Positions 1 through 5,457 of a stretch of 9,417 nucleotides of DNA are shown piece by piece. This DNA is from DATDRS01 sp035291605. Lineage in GTDB: Bacteria; Chloroflexota; Anaerolineae; Anaerolineales; UBA6663. Below the pieces are notes generated by a model. It had not been told where the DNA came from, ran no database searches, and was given only the letters and a program-made list of their open reading frames with translations. Position 1 is the first letter of the stretch. Every line of letters starts with the position of its first letter. The stretch covers positions 1-9,417 of the forward strand of contig DATDRS010000237.1 in assembly GCA_035291605.1 (NCBI GenBank). The letters run 5' to 3'. Both the position numbers and the translations under genes were made by a program.

Positions 1-56
1 CCCGTGCCGATGGCACGGGAGAGGGGTGAGGGGGCCGGGGGGTGGGGGGTGAGGGC
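1..56. repeat. GC-rich palindromic/G-tract element inside the hyuA-type gene, cut by the window edge
   Basis: Positions 1-8 (CCCGTGCC) and 12-19 (GGCACGGG) form a perfect 8-bp stem with a 3-nt loop. A G-rich block at 21-55 follows, which can be read in 7-nt steps (gaggggt, gaggggg, ccggggg, gtggggg, gtgaggg). On the coding strand this becomes a CCTCACCCC-type sequence of the kind often seen dispersed in GC-rich genomes. It encodes a Pro/Ser-rich stretch foreign to the HyuA family. The other half lies outside the window. Confidence 0.6.
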
Positions 57-887
57 TTGCCGCGCTACCTCAAACGCCCCCACCACCCCTCCCGCCGGGC
101 CGGAGAGCGCGGTGCGGGCGGCTTGCGCGCGGGCCGTGGCCGAGGTAATGCAGCCGCCGTTCGATTGCATGACGCGCAGCGGGCGCGGATGCAATTCTTT
201 TTCCAGCCGCGCCAGATAGCGGTCAATCAACGGCGTGACGTAGGCGTTGATGACCGTGGTCGAGGTGCGCTCGTATTCGCGGTATTCGGGGAGGATTTCG
301 GAGGAGAGAGAAATGGAAGTCAGAGGTCGGATGTCAGAGGCTGGTGATGCATGTTCTGACTTCTGACCTCCGACCTCTAACATCTCCCTCACCAGTCGTT
401 CATGCTCTGGACGGAGAAACGAGAACAGCAGGCAGACGGCGACAGACTCGATGCGCTCGGATTGGAGGGCCGGGATGAGCGCTGAGATTTCCTGCGGGTC
501 GAGCGGGATCAGGATTGCGCCATCTGCCGTGACGCGCTCGCGCACTTCGAAGCGCCATTCACGCGGGACGAGGGGCGGCGGGCGGTGGGGGACGAGCGCG
601 TACAGGTCGGGGCGGTTCTGCCGCCCGATCTCCAGCACGTCGGCGAAGCCCTGCGTGGTGATGAGCGCGGTGCGCGCGCCGCGCCGTTCGAGCAGGGCGT
701 TCGTGGCGATGGTCGAGCCGTGCACCACGACGGCGTCGGCGGGCAGGCCCAGCTCGCGCACGCCCTCGCTCACGGAGCGGGCCGGGTCGGCCGGCGTGCT
801 CAGGCGCTTGTGCAGGCGCACTCGACCCGTGTCGTCCACGAGGACGAAATCGGTGAACGTGCCGCCGACGTCAACGCCCAGAATCAT
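1..887 (-). CDS. Hydantoinase/oxoprolinase family protein, HyuA-type subunit (partial, C-terminus outside window)
   Basis: HyuA-type enzymes use ATP to open cyclic amides such as hydantoins or 5-oxoproline, often with a HyuB partner encoded alongside. The 295 codons present begin with the family's nucleotide-binding loop, GVDVGGTFTDF (residues 4-14). They continue with HGSTIATNALLERRG (56-70), SLSSEILPEYREYERTST (193-210), VMQSNGG (239-245) and LSGPAGGVVGA (261-271), all characteristic of the family. The start ATG at 887 directly follows the TAG of the upstream membrane-protein gene (TAGATG), with AGGTGAG about 10 nt before it, so translation is probably coupled. Two stretches do not look like family sequence: residues about 171-191, encoded by a palindromic 7-nt array, and residues from about 279 (LTPHPPAPSPLSRAIGT), encoded by a GC-rich repeat that runs off the edge. 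Both stay in frame. The exact substrate (hydantoin, oxoproline, or acetone-carboxylase-like) cannot be told. Family assignment is confident; intactness beyond the edge is unknown. Confidence 0.9.
   Translation of the reverse strand, partial: MILGVDVGGTFTDFVLVDDTGRVRLHKRLSTPADPARSVSEGVRELGLPADAVVVHGSTIATNALLERRGARTALITTQGFADVLEIGRQNRPDLYALVPHRPPPLVPREWRFEVRERVTADGAILIPLDPQEISALIPALQSERIESVAVCLLFSFLRPEHERLVREMLEVGGQKSEHASPASDIRPLTSISLSSEILPEYREYERTSTTVINAYVTPLIDRYLARLEKELHPRPLRVMQSNGGCITSATARAQAARTALSGPAGGVVGAFEVARQALTPHPPAPSPLSRAIGT
316..385. repeat. Inverted 7-nt repeat array inserted in frame in the hyuA-type gene
   Basis: Left units on the plus strand are gaagtca, gaggtcg, gatgtca and gaggctg (316-343). 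Right units are gacttct, gacctcc, gacctct and aacatct (358-385). Positions 322-340 and 360-378 are inverted copies, matching at 17 of 19 positions around a 19-nt loop that contains ATGCAT. The block encodes residues about 169-191 of the HyuA-type protein and interrupts otherwise conserved sequence without a stop or frameshift. Confidence 0.8.
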
Positions 888-1838
888 CTATGACGGACTC
901 ACCTCGCTTGGCGAAGCTGGGGCCGCCGGGCGGGTGAACTGCTGATACGCCAGCGTCCAGGCCGAGGTGATCCAGGTTTGCAGAATGCCGCTCGCCAGGA
1001 GCAGCACCGGCAGGTAGGCGACGAAACAGATGGCTGCCACAGCGATCCCGGCGCGCATCCCGCCTTCGTCGCCGCTCATGATGCCGATCATGGGCGGGAA
1101 GACGACGGCGATGAGCGGCAGCGCGATGACGAAGCCGGCAATGCCGCCGACGACGACGAGGATAATGCCCAGGACGATGATCGCGCCCAGGTTGGCCCGG
1201 ATGACTTCCCAGGCCCGCCGGAGCGCGTCCGTCACGCCCAGGTTCTCGATTACTGCCGCGATCTGGGCGAAGTAAGCGATGATGCCCAGGACAATCGCCG
1301 CGAGGATGAAGACACACAGCACCGGGAAAAAGCACAATAAGCCCACCCCAAAGGTCACCCCGGCGAAGATAGCCGTCGGCACGAGCGTCACGAGGGCCAG
1401 CGCGAAGATGACCAGGCCGACGAGCAGGCCAATCAGGAACAGCCGCCAGAAATGGCGTGTGCCCACGCTCCAGGCCTCGCCAAAGGTGACGCGCCCGTTC
1501 GCGTTGGCCAACTGCACGCCGCCGATCAACCCGCCGCGCCCGATGATCGAGAGGACGAAAAAGACCAGCGCAAGGAGGAGCAGCAGGCAGGTCACGCCGA
1601 CGACGATGGCGATCAGCATAGGGTCGTTATTGTTCAAGCGATCAACGAAACGCTCTACCTCGGGGGGCAGCTGCGGCTGCCTCCCCTGCCCGAAATCACG
1701 GCTCGAAAACTGGGTCCCGGCGTTCCCGCCGCCTCCGCCTCCGCCGAGTGAAGCCAGAACGCCGAAGATCCATAGGACTTTGTTCTCCCAGGTGATCCTC
1801 CAGGCGCGTCCGAGGATGGAACCGAAATCAAGACTCAT
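888..1838 (-). CDS. Multi-pass integral membrane protein of unknown function (paralogue of its upstream neighbour)
   Basis: The protein has 316 residues. A short N-terminal amphipathic segment with ILGRAWRITWENKVLW (8-23) is followed by a seven-glycine tract (32-38) and a hydrophilic loop (40-72). Roughly five to six hydrophobic segments then lie near 74-98, 133-157, 158-192, 217-247 and 264-286. The tail (302-316) is rich in Pro, Ala and Ser. The start ATG at 1838 has a strong ribosome site, GGAGGT, 6 nt upstream. A longer open frame to 2609 exists but runs antisense-like through the neighbouring gene and is rejected. ILxxxWRITW, the (F)xxGEA segment and ALRRAW recur in the upstream gene, so the two are tandem paralogues. 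The shape resembles the membrane domains found in glycerophosphodiester-phosphodiesterase-like and DUF975-like proteins, but I do not recognise a specific family or activity. It ends with TAG abutting the ATG of the HyuA-type gene. Confidence 0.85.
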   Translation of the reverse strand: MSLDFGSILGRAWRITWENKVLWIFGVLASLGGGGGGGNAGTQFSSRDFGQGRQPQLPPEVERFVDRLNNNDPMLIAIVVGVTCLLLLLALVFFVLSIIGRGGLIGGVQLANANGRVTFGEAWSVGTRHFWRLFLIGLLVGLVIFALALVTLVPTAIFAGVTFGVGLLCFFPVLCVFILAAIVLGIIAYFAQIAAVIENLGVTDALRRAWEVIRANLGAIIVLGIILVVVGGIAGFVIALPLIAVVFPPMIGIMSGDEGGMRAGIAVAAICFVAYLPVLLLASGILQTWITSAWTLAYQQFTRPAAPASPSEVSPS

Positions 1839-1853
1839 TGTGACCTCCGTAAG

Positions 1854-1888
1854 GATAGCAGATAGCAAATGGCTTATGGCTGATACCG
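1854..1888. repeat. Degenerate 7-nt tandem array between the two membrane-protein genes
   Basis: The plus-strand units are gatagca, gatagca, aatggct, tatggct and gataccg. They fill most of the 56-nt gap between the paralogous membrane-protein genes and end just before the GGAGGT ribosome site of the downstream gene. Confidence 0.7.
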
Positions 1889-1894
1889 AGAAAC

Positions 1895-2782
1895 TCAAGT
1901 GGCTGGCGGCGTTCCAGGGGCGACGAGCCGCGCGGCCTCCTGATAAATCAGCGTGTACAGTACGATAGTAAAGACGGCTGTGAAAAGGATGAGCGCCGCG
2001 CCAATCGGCCCGAAGCAACTGCAGGCCGCAATGACGAGGAGCGGGGCGAGGTCGGGGATGAAGGCAAAGGAGATCACGAGCAAAACGACGACCGGCAAGG
2101 CCAGCAGGCCCAGAGCCAGACCGGGCAGGATCGAAATGCCCACGGTCAACAGAAAGGCCCACCAGCCCTTGCCAAAGACGCGCCAGGCCCGCCGGAGCGC
2201 CGCGCGGGGGCGCAGGTCTTCGAGGGCGACCGACATCATGACGAGCAGCAGGGCGATGCCCAGGACCGTGTTGAGCGGGGCCAGGCCAACCTGCGCCATA
2301 TTCAGGAGAAGCAGGCCGAACTCGGTCTGCTGCGCCAGCAAGAGCAGGCCGAGCGGGAAGAGGCTCAACGCGGCGAGCAGCAACCCCAGCGTCAGGCTGA
2401 GCTTGACGATGCTGAAGACGCGCTGCCAGCCGAGGTCGAGCGCCTCGCCGAGCGAGAAAGTACCGCGCTCCGCCGCCATCGCTGCGCCGCGCATTGCCGC
2501 GGCCTGCAACATCCACGAGACGGCGCTGGTCAGGACGATGAGGATCAGCGCCCCCAGGCTGACCGCGATCCAGACCCAGGCCGGCACCGCGCGGATTGAC
2601 GCCAGCCACTCAGGTTGGGACCCCTGGGCGGGCAGAGCCAAAAGGGCGGTCATCCCGCCAAACGCGCCGCCCAAGGTGAAGGCCGGGAGGAAGACGACGA
2701 GCAGGAGCAGGTTCAGCGCCCACAACTGCCAAGAGCGCCAGGTGATGCGCCAGGTCTGGCGCAGAATGTCTACGATGTTCAT
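1895..2782 (-). CDS. Multi-pass integral membrane protein of unknown function (tandem paralogue)
   Basis: The protein has 295 residues. It begins MNIVDILRQTWRITWRSWQL, which aligns with the start of the downstream gene (ILGRAWRITWENKVL). Hydrophobic segments lie near 20-36, 69-96, 124-153, 157-186, 208-244 and 246-282. TFSLGEALDLGW (108-119) and ALRRAWRVFGKGWWAF (195-210) match TFGEAWSVG and ALRRAWEVI in the paralogue, so the shared fold spans most of the length. ATG 2782 is chosen because it begins the conserved segment. An upstream GTG at 2833 would add 17 residues encoded only by a repeat. No Shine-Dalgarno motif precedes the ATG; the repeat array ends directly against it. The gene lies 62 nt after guaA and 56 nt before its paralogue, in the same direction, so it is probably co-transcribed. 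The function is unknown: transport, membrane organisation or a sensor partner are all open. Confidence 0.85.
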   Translation of the reverse strand: MNIVDILRQTWRITWRSWQLWALNLLLLVVFLPAFTLGGAFGGMTALLALPAQGSQPEWLASIRAVPAWVWIAVSLGALILIVLTSAVSWMLQAAAMRGAAMAAERGTFSLGEALDLGWQRVFSIVKLSLTLGLLLAALSLFPLGLLLLAQQTEFGLLLLNMAQVGLAPLNTVLGIALLLVMMSVALEDLRPRAALRRAWRVFGKGWWAFLLTVGISILPGLALGLLALPVVVLLVISFAFIPDLAPLLVIAACSCFGPIGAALILFTAVFTIVLYTLIYQEAARLVAPGTPPAT

Positions 2783-2840
2783 TGAGTATGATTTGCGCGA
2801 CCCGTGGTGTGTGATAAGTCGGTCACGTATCACGGGTCAT
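2783..2840. repeat. Inverted 7-nt repeat array between guaA and the membrane-protein gene
   Basis: Minus-strand units TTATCAC, ACACCAC, GGGTCGC, GCAAATC and ATACTCA run directly into the ATG at 2782. Plus-strand units gtatcac and gggtcat (2827-2840) form the other arm. GACCCGTG (2799-2806) and CACGGGTC (2831-2838) are a perfect 8-bp inverted pair, and the stem extends inwards to 16 positions with three imperfect pairs. The array occupies nearly all of the 62-nt gap. Confidence 0.7.
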
Positions 2841-2844
2841 GTCC

Positions 2845-4515
2845 CTACTCCCACTCAATCGTCGCCGGAGGCTTGCTGGTGATGTCGTACACCACACGGT
2901 TGACGCCTTTGACCTCGTTGACGATGCGGCTCGAGATGCGGGCCAGCACGTCATAAGGCAGGCGGGCCCAGTCGGCGGTCATAAAATCGTCGGTCGTCAC
3001 CGCCCGGATGGCGCACACCGCCTGATACGTGCGTCCATCTCCCATTACGCCAACGGAGCGCACGGGTAGCAAAACGGCGAAGGCCTGGGCGGTTCCGCCC
3101 CGGAGCCGCTCCGCGCCGCCCGCGTCAAGCTCGTCGGCGACGATCTTATCCGCCGCCCGGAGGGCCTCCAGCCGCTCCCAGGTGACCTCGCCCAGGCACC
3201 GCACGGCGAGGCCGGGGCCGGGGAAGGGCTGCCGCCACACCAGCGATTCCGGCAGGCCCAGTTTCAGGCCCACCGCGCGGACTTCGTCCTTGAACAGATA
3301 ACGCAGCGGCTCGATCAGTTCAAAGTCCATCTCCTGCGGGAGACCGCCGACGTTGTGATGGGTCTTGATCCTCGCCGCCGCCTGCCGCTCCGGCCCGCGC
3401 GATTCGACGACGTCGGGGTAGATCGTGCCCTGCACAAGGAAGCGTATACCCTCACTCCCAGCCCCTCCCCCGTCGCGCTCCTTCGACTTCGCTTCGCTCC
3501 GCTCACCTGTGCCTGCGCCACAGGTGCAGGCAGGATGCTCGACTGGGGAGGGGAGTCCCACCACCCGCTGAGCCTCACGTTCAAAAATGCGGATGAACTT
3601 CTCGCCGATGATCTTGCGCTTGTGCTCGGGGTCAGTCACCCCGGCGAGGGCGTCGAGAAACTCTTCGGCGGCGTTCACCGCGGTGAGTTTCGCGCCCAGG
3701 GTCTTGCCAAACGTCTCGATGACTTGCTCCGGCTCGCCCTGCCTGAGCATCCCCGTATCCACGAAGATGCAGGTGAGCTGGCTGCCGACCGCGCGATAGA
3801 CGAGCGCCGCCGCGACCGCCGAGTCCACGCCCCCGCTCACCCCGGCGACCACGGGCGCGCTCCCCACCCGGGCGCGGATTTTGGCGATGGATTCTTCGAC
3901 CATTGAGCCGGGCGTCCATTCGGCGCTCACATGAGCGGCGGCGATGAAGTTCTGGATGATCTCGCGCCCGCGCTGGGTGTGGTTCACTTCCGGGTGGAAT
4001 TGCAAGGCGAAGATTTTGCGCGCTGGGTCTTCCATCGCCGCAATGGCGCAGCTGTCGGACGCGGCGACGGCGTGGAAGCCGGGCGGGAGGCGGTCTACTT
4101 TGTCGCCATGGCTCATCCAGACCTGGAAGTGGGAGGCGGGAGGTGGGAGGTCGGAGGTCGGAAATTGGAAGAGGCGACTATCGGTGGAGGCGCGTAGTTC
4201 GGCGCTCCCATATTCACGCACGGACGAGGCCTGCACGTGGCCGCCGAGGGTGTGCGCGAGGAGCTGCATGCCGTAGCAGATGCCGAGGATGGGCAGACCG
4301 GATTTGAGGACGTAATCGGGCAGGGCTGGCGCGCCGGGGTCGTAGACCGAGTTCGGCCCGCCGGAGAGGATGAAAGCACGGGGGCGGAGGCCCAGGACCT
4401 TTTCGGCAGGCGCGTCGTGGGGGAACAGCTCACAATACACGCTCGCCTCGCGCACCCGGCGAGCGATGAGCTGGGAGTACTGGGAACCGAAGTCGAGGAG
4501 GGCGATGGAGTCCAT
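2845..4515 (-). CDS. guaA: GMP synthase (glutamine-hydrolysing)
   Basis: GuaA converts XMP to GMP in the cytoplasm, using ATP and ammonia channelled from glutamine. The N-terminal class I amidotransferase domain (about 1-195) has Cys80 in GICYGMQLLA and His174/Glu176 in FHPEV. The ATP-pyrophosphatase domain has the PP-loop SGGVDS (227-232), VQGTIYPDVVES (361-372), KTHHNVGGLP (384-393) and RQPFPGPGLAVR. The C-terminal dimerisation domain ends in KPPATIEWE. At 556 residues it is longer than the typical ~515-525. The excess is a non-family stretch at about 318-357, rich in Gly, Ser, Glu and Pro, lying between FEREAQR and RFLVQGT and encoded by a nested palindromic repeat. A second repeat-derived tract encodes the loop at 117-131. 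All catalytic motifs remain and the frame is open, so it is probably active. The start ATG at 4515 gives the usual MDSIALLDFGSQYSQLI; no ribosome site is visible because a repeat array abuts it. xpt lies 83 nt upstream. Confidence 0.97.
   Translation of the reverse strand: MDSIALLDFGSQYSQLIARRVREASVYCELFPHDAPAEKVLGLRPRAFILSGGPNSVYDPGAPALPDYVLKSGLPILGICYGMQLLAHTLGGHVQASSVREYGSAELRASTDSRLFQFPTSDLPPPASHFQVWMSHGDKVDRLPPGFHAVAASDSCAIAAMEDPARKIFALQFHPEVNHTQRGREIIQNFIAAAHVSAEWTPGSMVEESIAKIRARVGSAPVVAGVSGGVDSAVAAALVYRAVGSQLTCIFVDTGMLRQGEPEQVIETFGKTLGAKLTAVNAAEEFLDALAGVTDPEHKRKIIGEKFIRIFEREAQRVVGLPSPVEHPACTCGAGTGERSEAKSKERDGGGAGSEGIRFLVQGTIYPDVVESRGPERQAAARIKTHHNVGGLPQEMDFELIEPLRYLFKDEVRAVGLKLGLPESLVWRQPFPGPGLAVRCLGEVTWERLEALRAADKIVADELDAGGAERLRGGTAQAFAVLLPVRSVGVMGDGRTYQAVCAIRAVTTDDFMTADWARLPYDVLARISSRIVNEVKGVNRVVYDITSKPPATIEWE
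3445..3565. repeat. Nested palindromic insert inside guaA
   Basis: The outer arms CCCCTCCCC (3462-3470) and GGGGAGGGG (3545-3553) are perfect inverted copies. The inner arms CACCTGTG (3504-3511) and CACAGGTG (3519-3526) enclose a 7-nt loop. Between them is a TTCG/CTCCG-rich stretch (3479-3503). The block encodes about 39 residues of GuaA that have no counterpart at this point in typical family members. Exact ends are uncertain by several bases. Confidence 0.75.
4125..4173. repeat. 7-nt tandem tract inside guaA
   Basis: Seven plus-strand units in one phase: ggaagtg, ggaggcg, ggaggtg, ggaggtc, ggaggtc, ggaaatt, ggaagag. They encode GuaA residues about 115-131, a Pro/Ser-rich loop just before the conserved VWMSHGDKV. 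Loop length here varies naturally in the family, so this may be replacement or expansion of a permissive loop. Confidence 0.75.
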
Positions 4516-4516
4516 T

Positions 4517-4600
4517 CGCTTATCGCATAGGGCACATCGCGTATCGCAGACGGCGGCAGCAGAGCGCCAACGCTAAGCGCTATGCGATACGCGATCTGCT
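4517..4600. repeat. Inverted 7-nt repeat array between xpt and guaA
   Basis: Plus-strand units cgcttat, cgcatag, ggcacat, cgcgtat and cgcagac (4517-4551) are mirrored on the minus strand by AGCAGAT, CGCGTAT, CGCATAG and CGCTTAG (4600-4573). ATCGCGTATCGCA (4536-4548) and its exact reverse complement (4583-4595) form a 13-bp perfect inverted pair with a 34-nt spacer. The array fills the whole gap, touching the xpt stop codon on one side and the guaA start on the other. Confidence 0.8.
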
Positions 4601-5171
4601 ATTCAGCAAATAGGATCTTCCCTTCACGCATGTCCGTGATCATCACCAGCGACTCGATCGGCACGGCGAGGGATTCGAGCACCTTGCGCCCGCCCTCAAA
4701 CAATTTTTCGATCACGGCCCCTACGCCGACGATCTGCGCTCCGGCGGCCTGCGCCAGCCGGGCCAGGCCGAGGATCGTCTGCCCGGAGGCGAGGAAGTCG
4801 TCAATAATCAGCACGCGCTCCTCCTTGCCCAGATACTCCGGCGACACGATGAGCTCCACGGTGCGGCCTTTGGTGTGCGAAGGCGCGATGGTCAGGAAGA
4901 CGTCGTTGGGCATGGTGACCGGTTTCTGCTTGCGGGCGTAGACCACCGGCACGTTGAGGTGGAGGGCCGTGGTCAGCGCCGGGGCGATGCCCGAAATTTC
5001 GGCGGTGAGGACTTTCGTCGCGCGGACGCGCGCAAAACGGGCGGCCAGTTCCCGCCCGCAGGCGTCCATCAAGAGCGGGTCCACCTGATGATTGATGAAC
5101 CCGTCTACTTTGAGAATCCCGTTGCCGAGATTCTTGCCGTCGGTGATGATGCGCAGCTTGAGAGCGTCCAT
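4599..5171 (-). CDS. xpt: Xanthine phosphoribosyltransferase
   Basis: Xpt salvages xanthine in the cytoplasm by joining it to PRPP to give XMP. The 190-residue length fits the family (about 190-194). Diagnostic segments are LKVDGFINHQVDPLLM (20-35), EISGIAPALTTALHLNVPVVYARK (58-81) and the PRPP-binding loop VLIIDDFLASGQT (120-132). GVGAVIEKLFEGGR (149-162) and a C-terminal EGKILFAE follow. The start ATG at 5171 gives the family N-terminus MDALKLRI; no clear Shine-Dalgarno is seen upstream. The TAG stop lies in the edge of a 7-nt repeat array, so a few terminal residues might have been lost relative to longer homologues. It is the first gene of the leftward run and precedes guaA, whose substrate it makes. 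A promoter lies about 47 nt upstream. The predicted leader of about 40 nt is too short for the purine riboswitch that controls xpt in many Firmicutes. Confidence 0.95.
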   Translation of the reverse strand: MDALKLRIITDGKNLGNGILKVDGFINHQVDPLLMDACGRELAARFARVRATKVLTAEISGIAPALTTALHLNVPVVYARKQKPVTMPNDVFLTIAPSHTKGRTVELIVSPEYLGKEERVLIIDDFLASGQTILGLARLAQAAGAQIVGVGAVIEKLFEGGRKVLESLAVPIESLVMITDMREGKILFAE

Positions 5172-5217
5172 GTTTTGTCTGATTCGTCCAATCTATGGGA
5201 GCGTAAATGATGCATTC

Positions 5218-5245
5218 ATTGTAGCCGGAAATGGAGGAGGGTCAA
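5218..5245 (-). promoter_or_regulatory. Sigma70-type promoter for xpt-guaA
   Basis: Read on the minus strand, TTGACC (5245-5240) and TACAAT (5223-5218) are separated by 16 bp. This is a close match to the vegetative consensus and points at xpt. The predicted transcript would start near 5211, giving a leader of about 40 nt. The assignment is by motif and position only. Confidence 0.65.
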
Positions 5246-5264
5246 TTGGGGGGAGAGGGAAGAA

Positions 5265-5306
5265 GTGATCAGGAATCAGCGATGGGTCATTAGTCATGCG
5301 TGATCT
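5265..5306. repeat. Degenerate 7-nt tandem array between the two divergent promoters
   Basis: Six consecutive 7-mers can be read in one phase on the plus strand: gtgatca, ggaatca, gcgatgg, gtcatta, gtcatgc, gtgatct. The flanks GGGAAG (5258-5263) and CTTCCC (5305-5310) are complementary, so the block could close into a hairpin. It lies between the xpt promoter (5218-5245) and the ATPase promoter (5378-5406). A T-run follows on the plus strand at 5313-5318, but no plus-strand gene ends here, so it is unlikely to be a terminator. Confidence 0.6.
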
Positions 5307-5377
5307 TCCCGGTTTTTTGGTCAGGTAATTGCCAGGAAAAAGGTGGGTGAATTGGGGGCTGGAGGCGGGGGTGTCCA

Positions 5378-5406
5378 TTGGCGTTAGGCTTTCATCTGGC
5401 TATAAT
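5378..5406 (+). promoter_or_regulatory. Sigma70-type promoter for the P-type ATPase
   Basis: TTGGCG (5378-5383) and a perfect TATAAT (5401-5406) are spaced by 17 bp. The predicted transcription start is near 5413, about 45 nt upstream of the ATPase ATG at 5458. This also argues against the longer reading frame that begins at 5329, which would start upstream of the promoter. Confidence 0.7.
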
Positions 5407-5457
5407 GCGCACGCTGGCAGACCTGTCCGGCCTAGACTCGAATTATGGAGACAACGC

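Noticed and set aside
451..945. Plus-strand open frames opposite the hyuA-type gene
   Set aside because: They are antisense shadows of a gene with clear HyuA motifs; compositions are Arg/Ser-rich and motif-free.
1839..2609. Upstream extension of the downstream membrane-protein frame (start at 2609)
   Set aside because: The extra 257 codons overlap the paralogous gene in another frame and look non-protein-like. The ATG at 1838 has a strong GGAGGT and starts the segment shared with the paralogue.
2783..2833. GTG start at 2833 for the membrane protein
   Set aside because: The added 17 residues come only from the repeat array, and the paralogue aligns from the ATG at 2782.
3315..3584. guaA as a pseudogene or frameshifted gene because of the insert
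   Set aside because: The frame is continuous and all conserved motifs before and after the insert read in the same frame through to the family C-terminus KPPATIEWE.
4517..4600. CRISPR-like array
   Set aside because: Units are only 7 nt and contiguous with no spacers, the arms are inverted, and no cas gene is nearby.
5300..5320. Intrinsic terminator (hairpin followed by TTTTTT)
   Set aside because: The T-run is on the plus strand, where no gene ends; the neighbouring genes are divergent and start here.
5329..5457. Upstream 43-codon extension of the ATPase
   Set aside because: It would begin upstream of the promoter at 5378-5406. The ATG at 5458 has a GGAG site and the extension is not like family N-termini.
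5172..5457. Purine riboswitch or small RNA in the xpt/ATPase gap
   Set aside because: No purine-riboswitch-like conserved core was seen by eye, and the predicted xpt leader is only about 40 nt. The gap is explained by two promoters and a 7-nt array.
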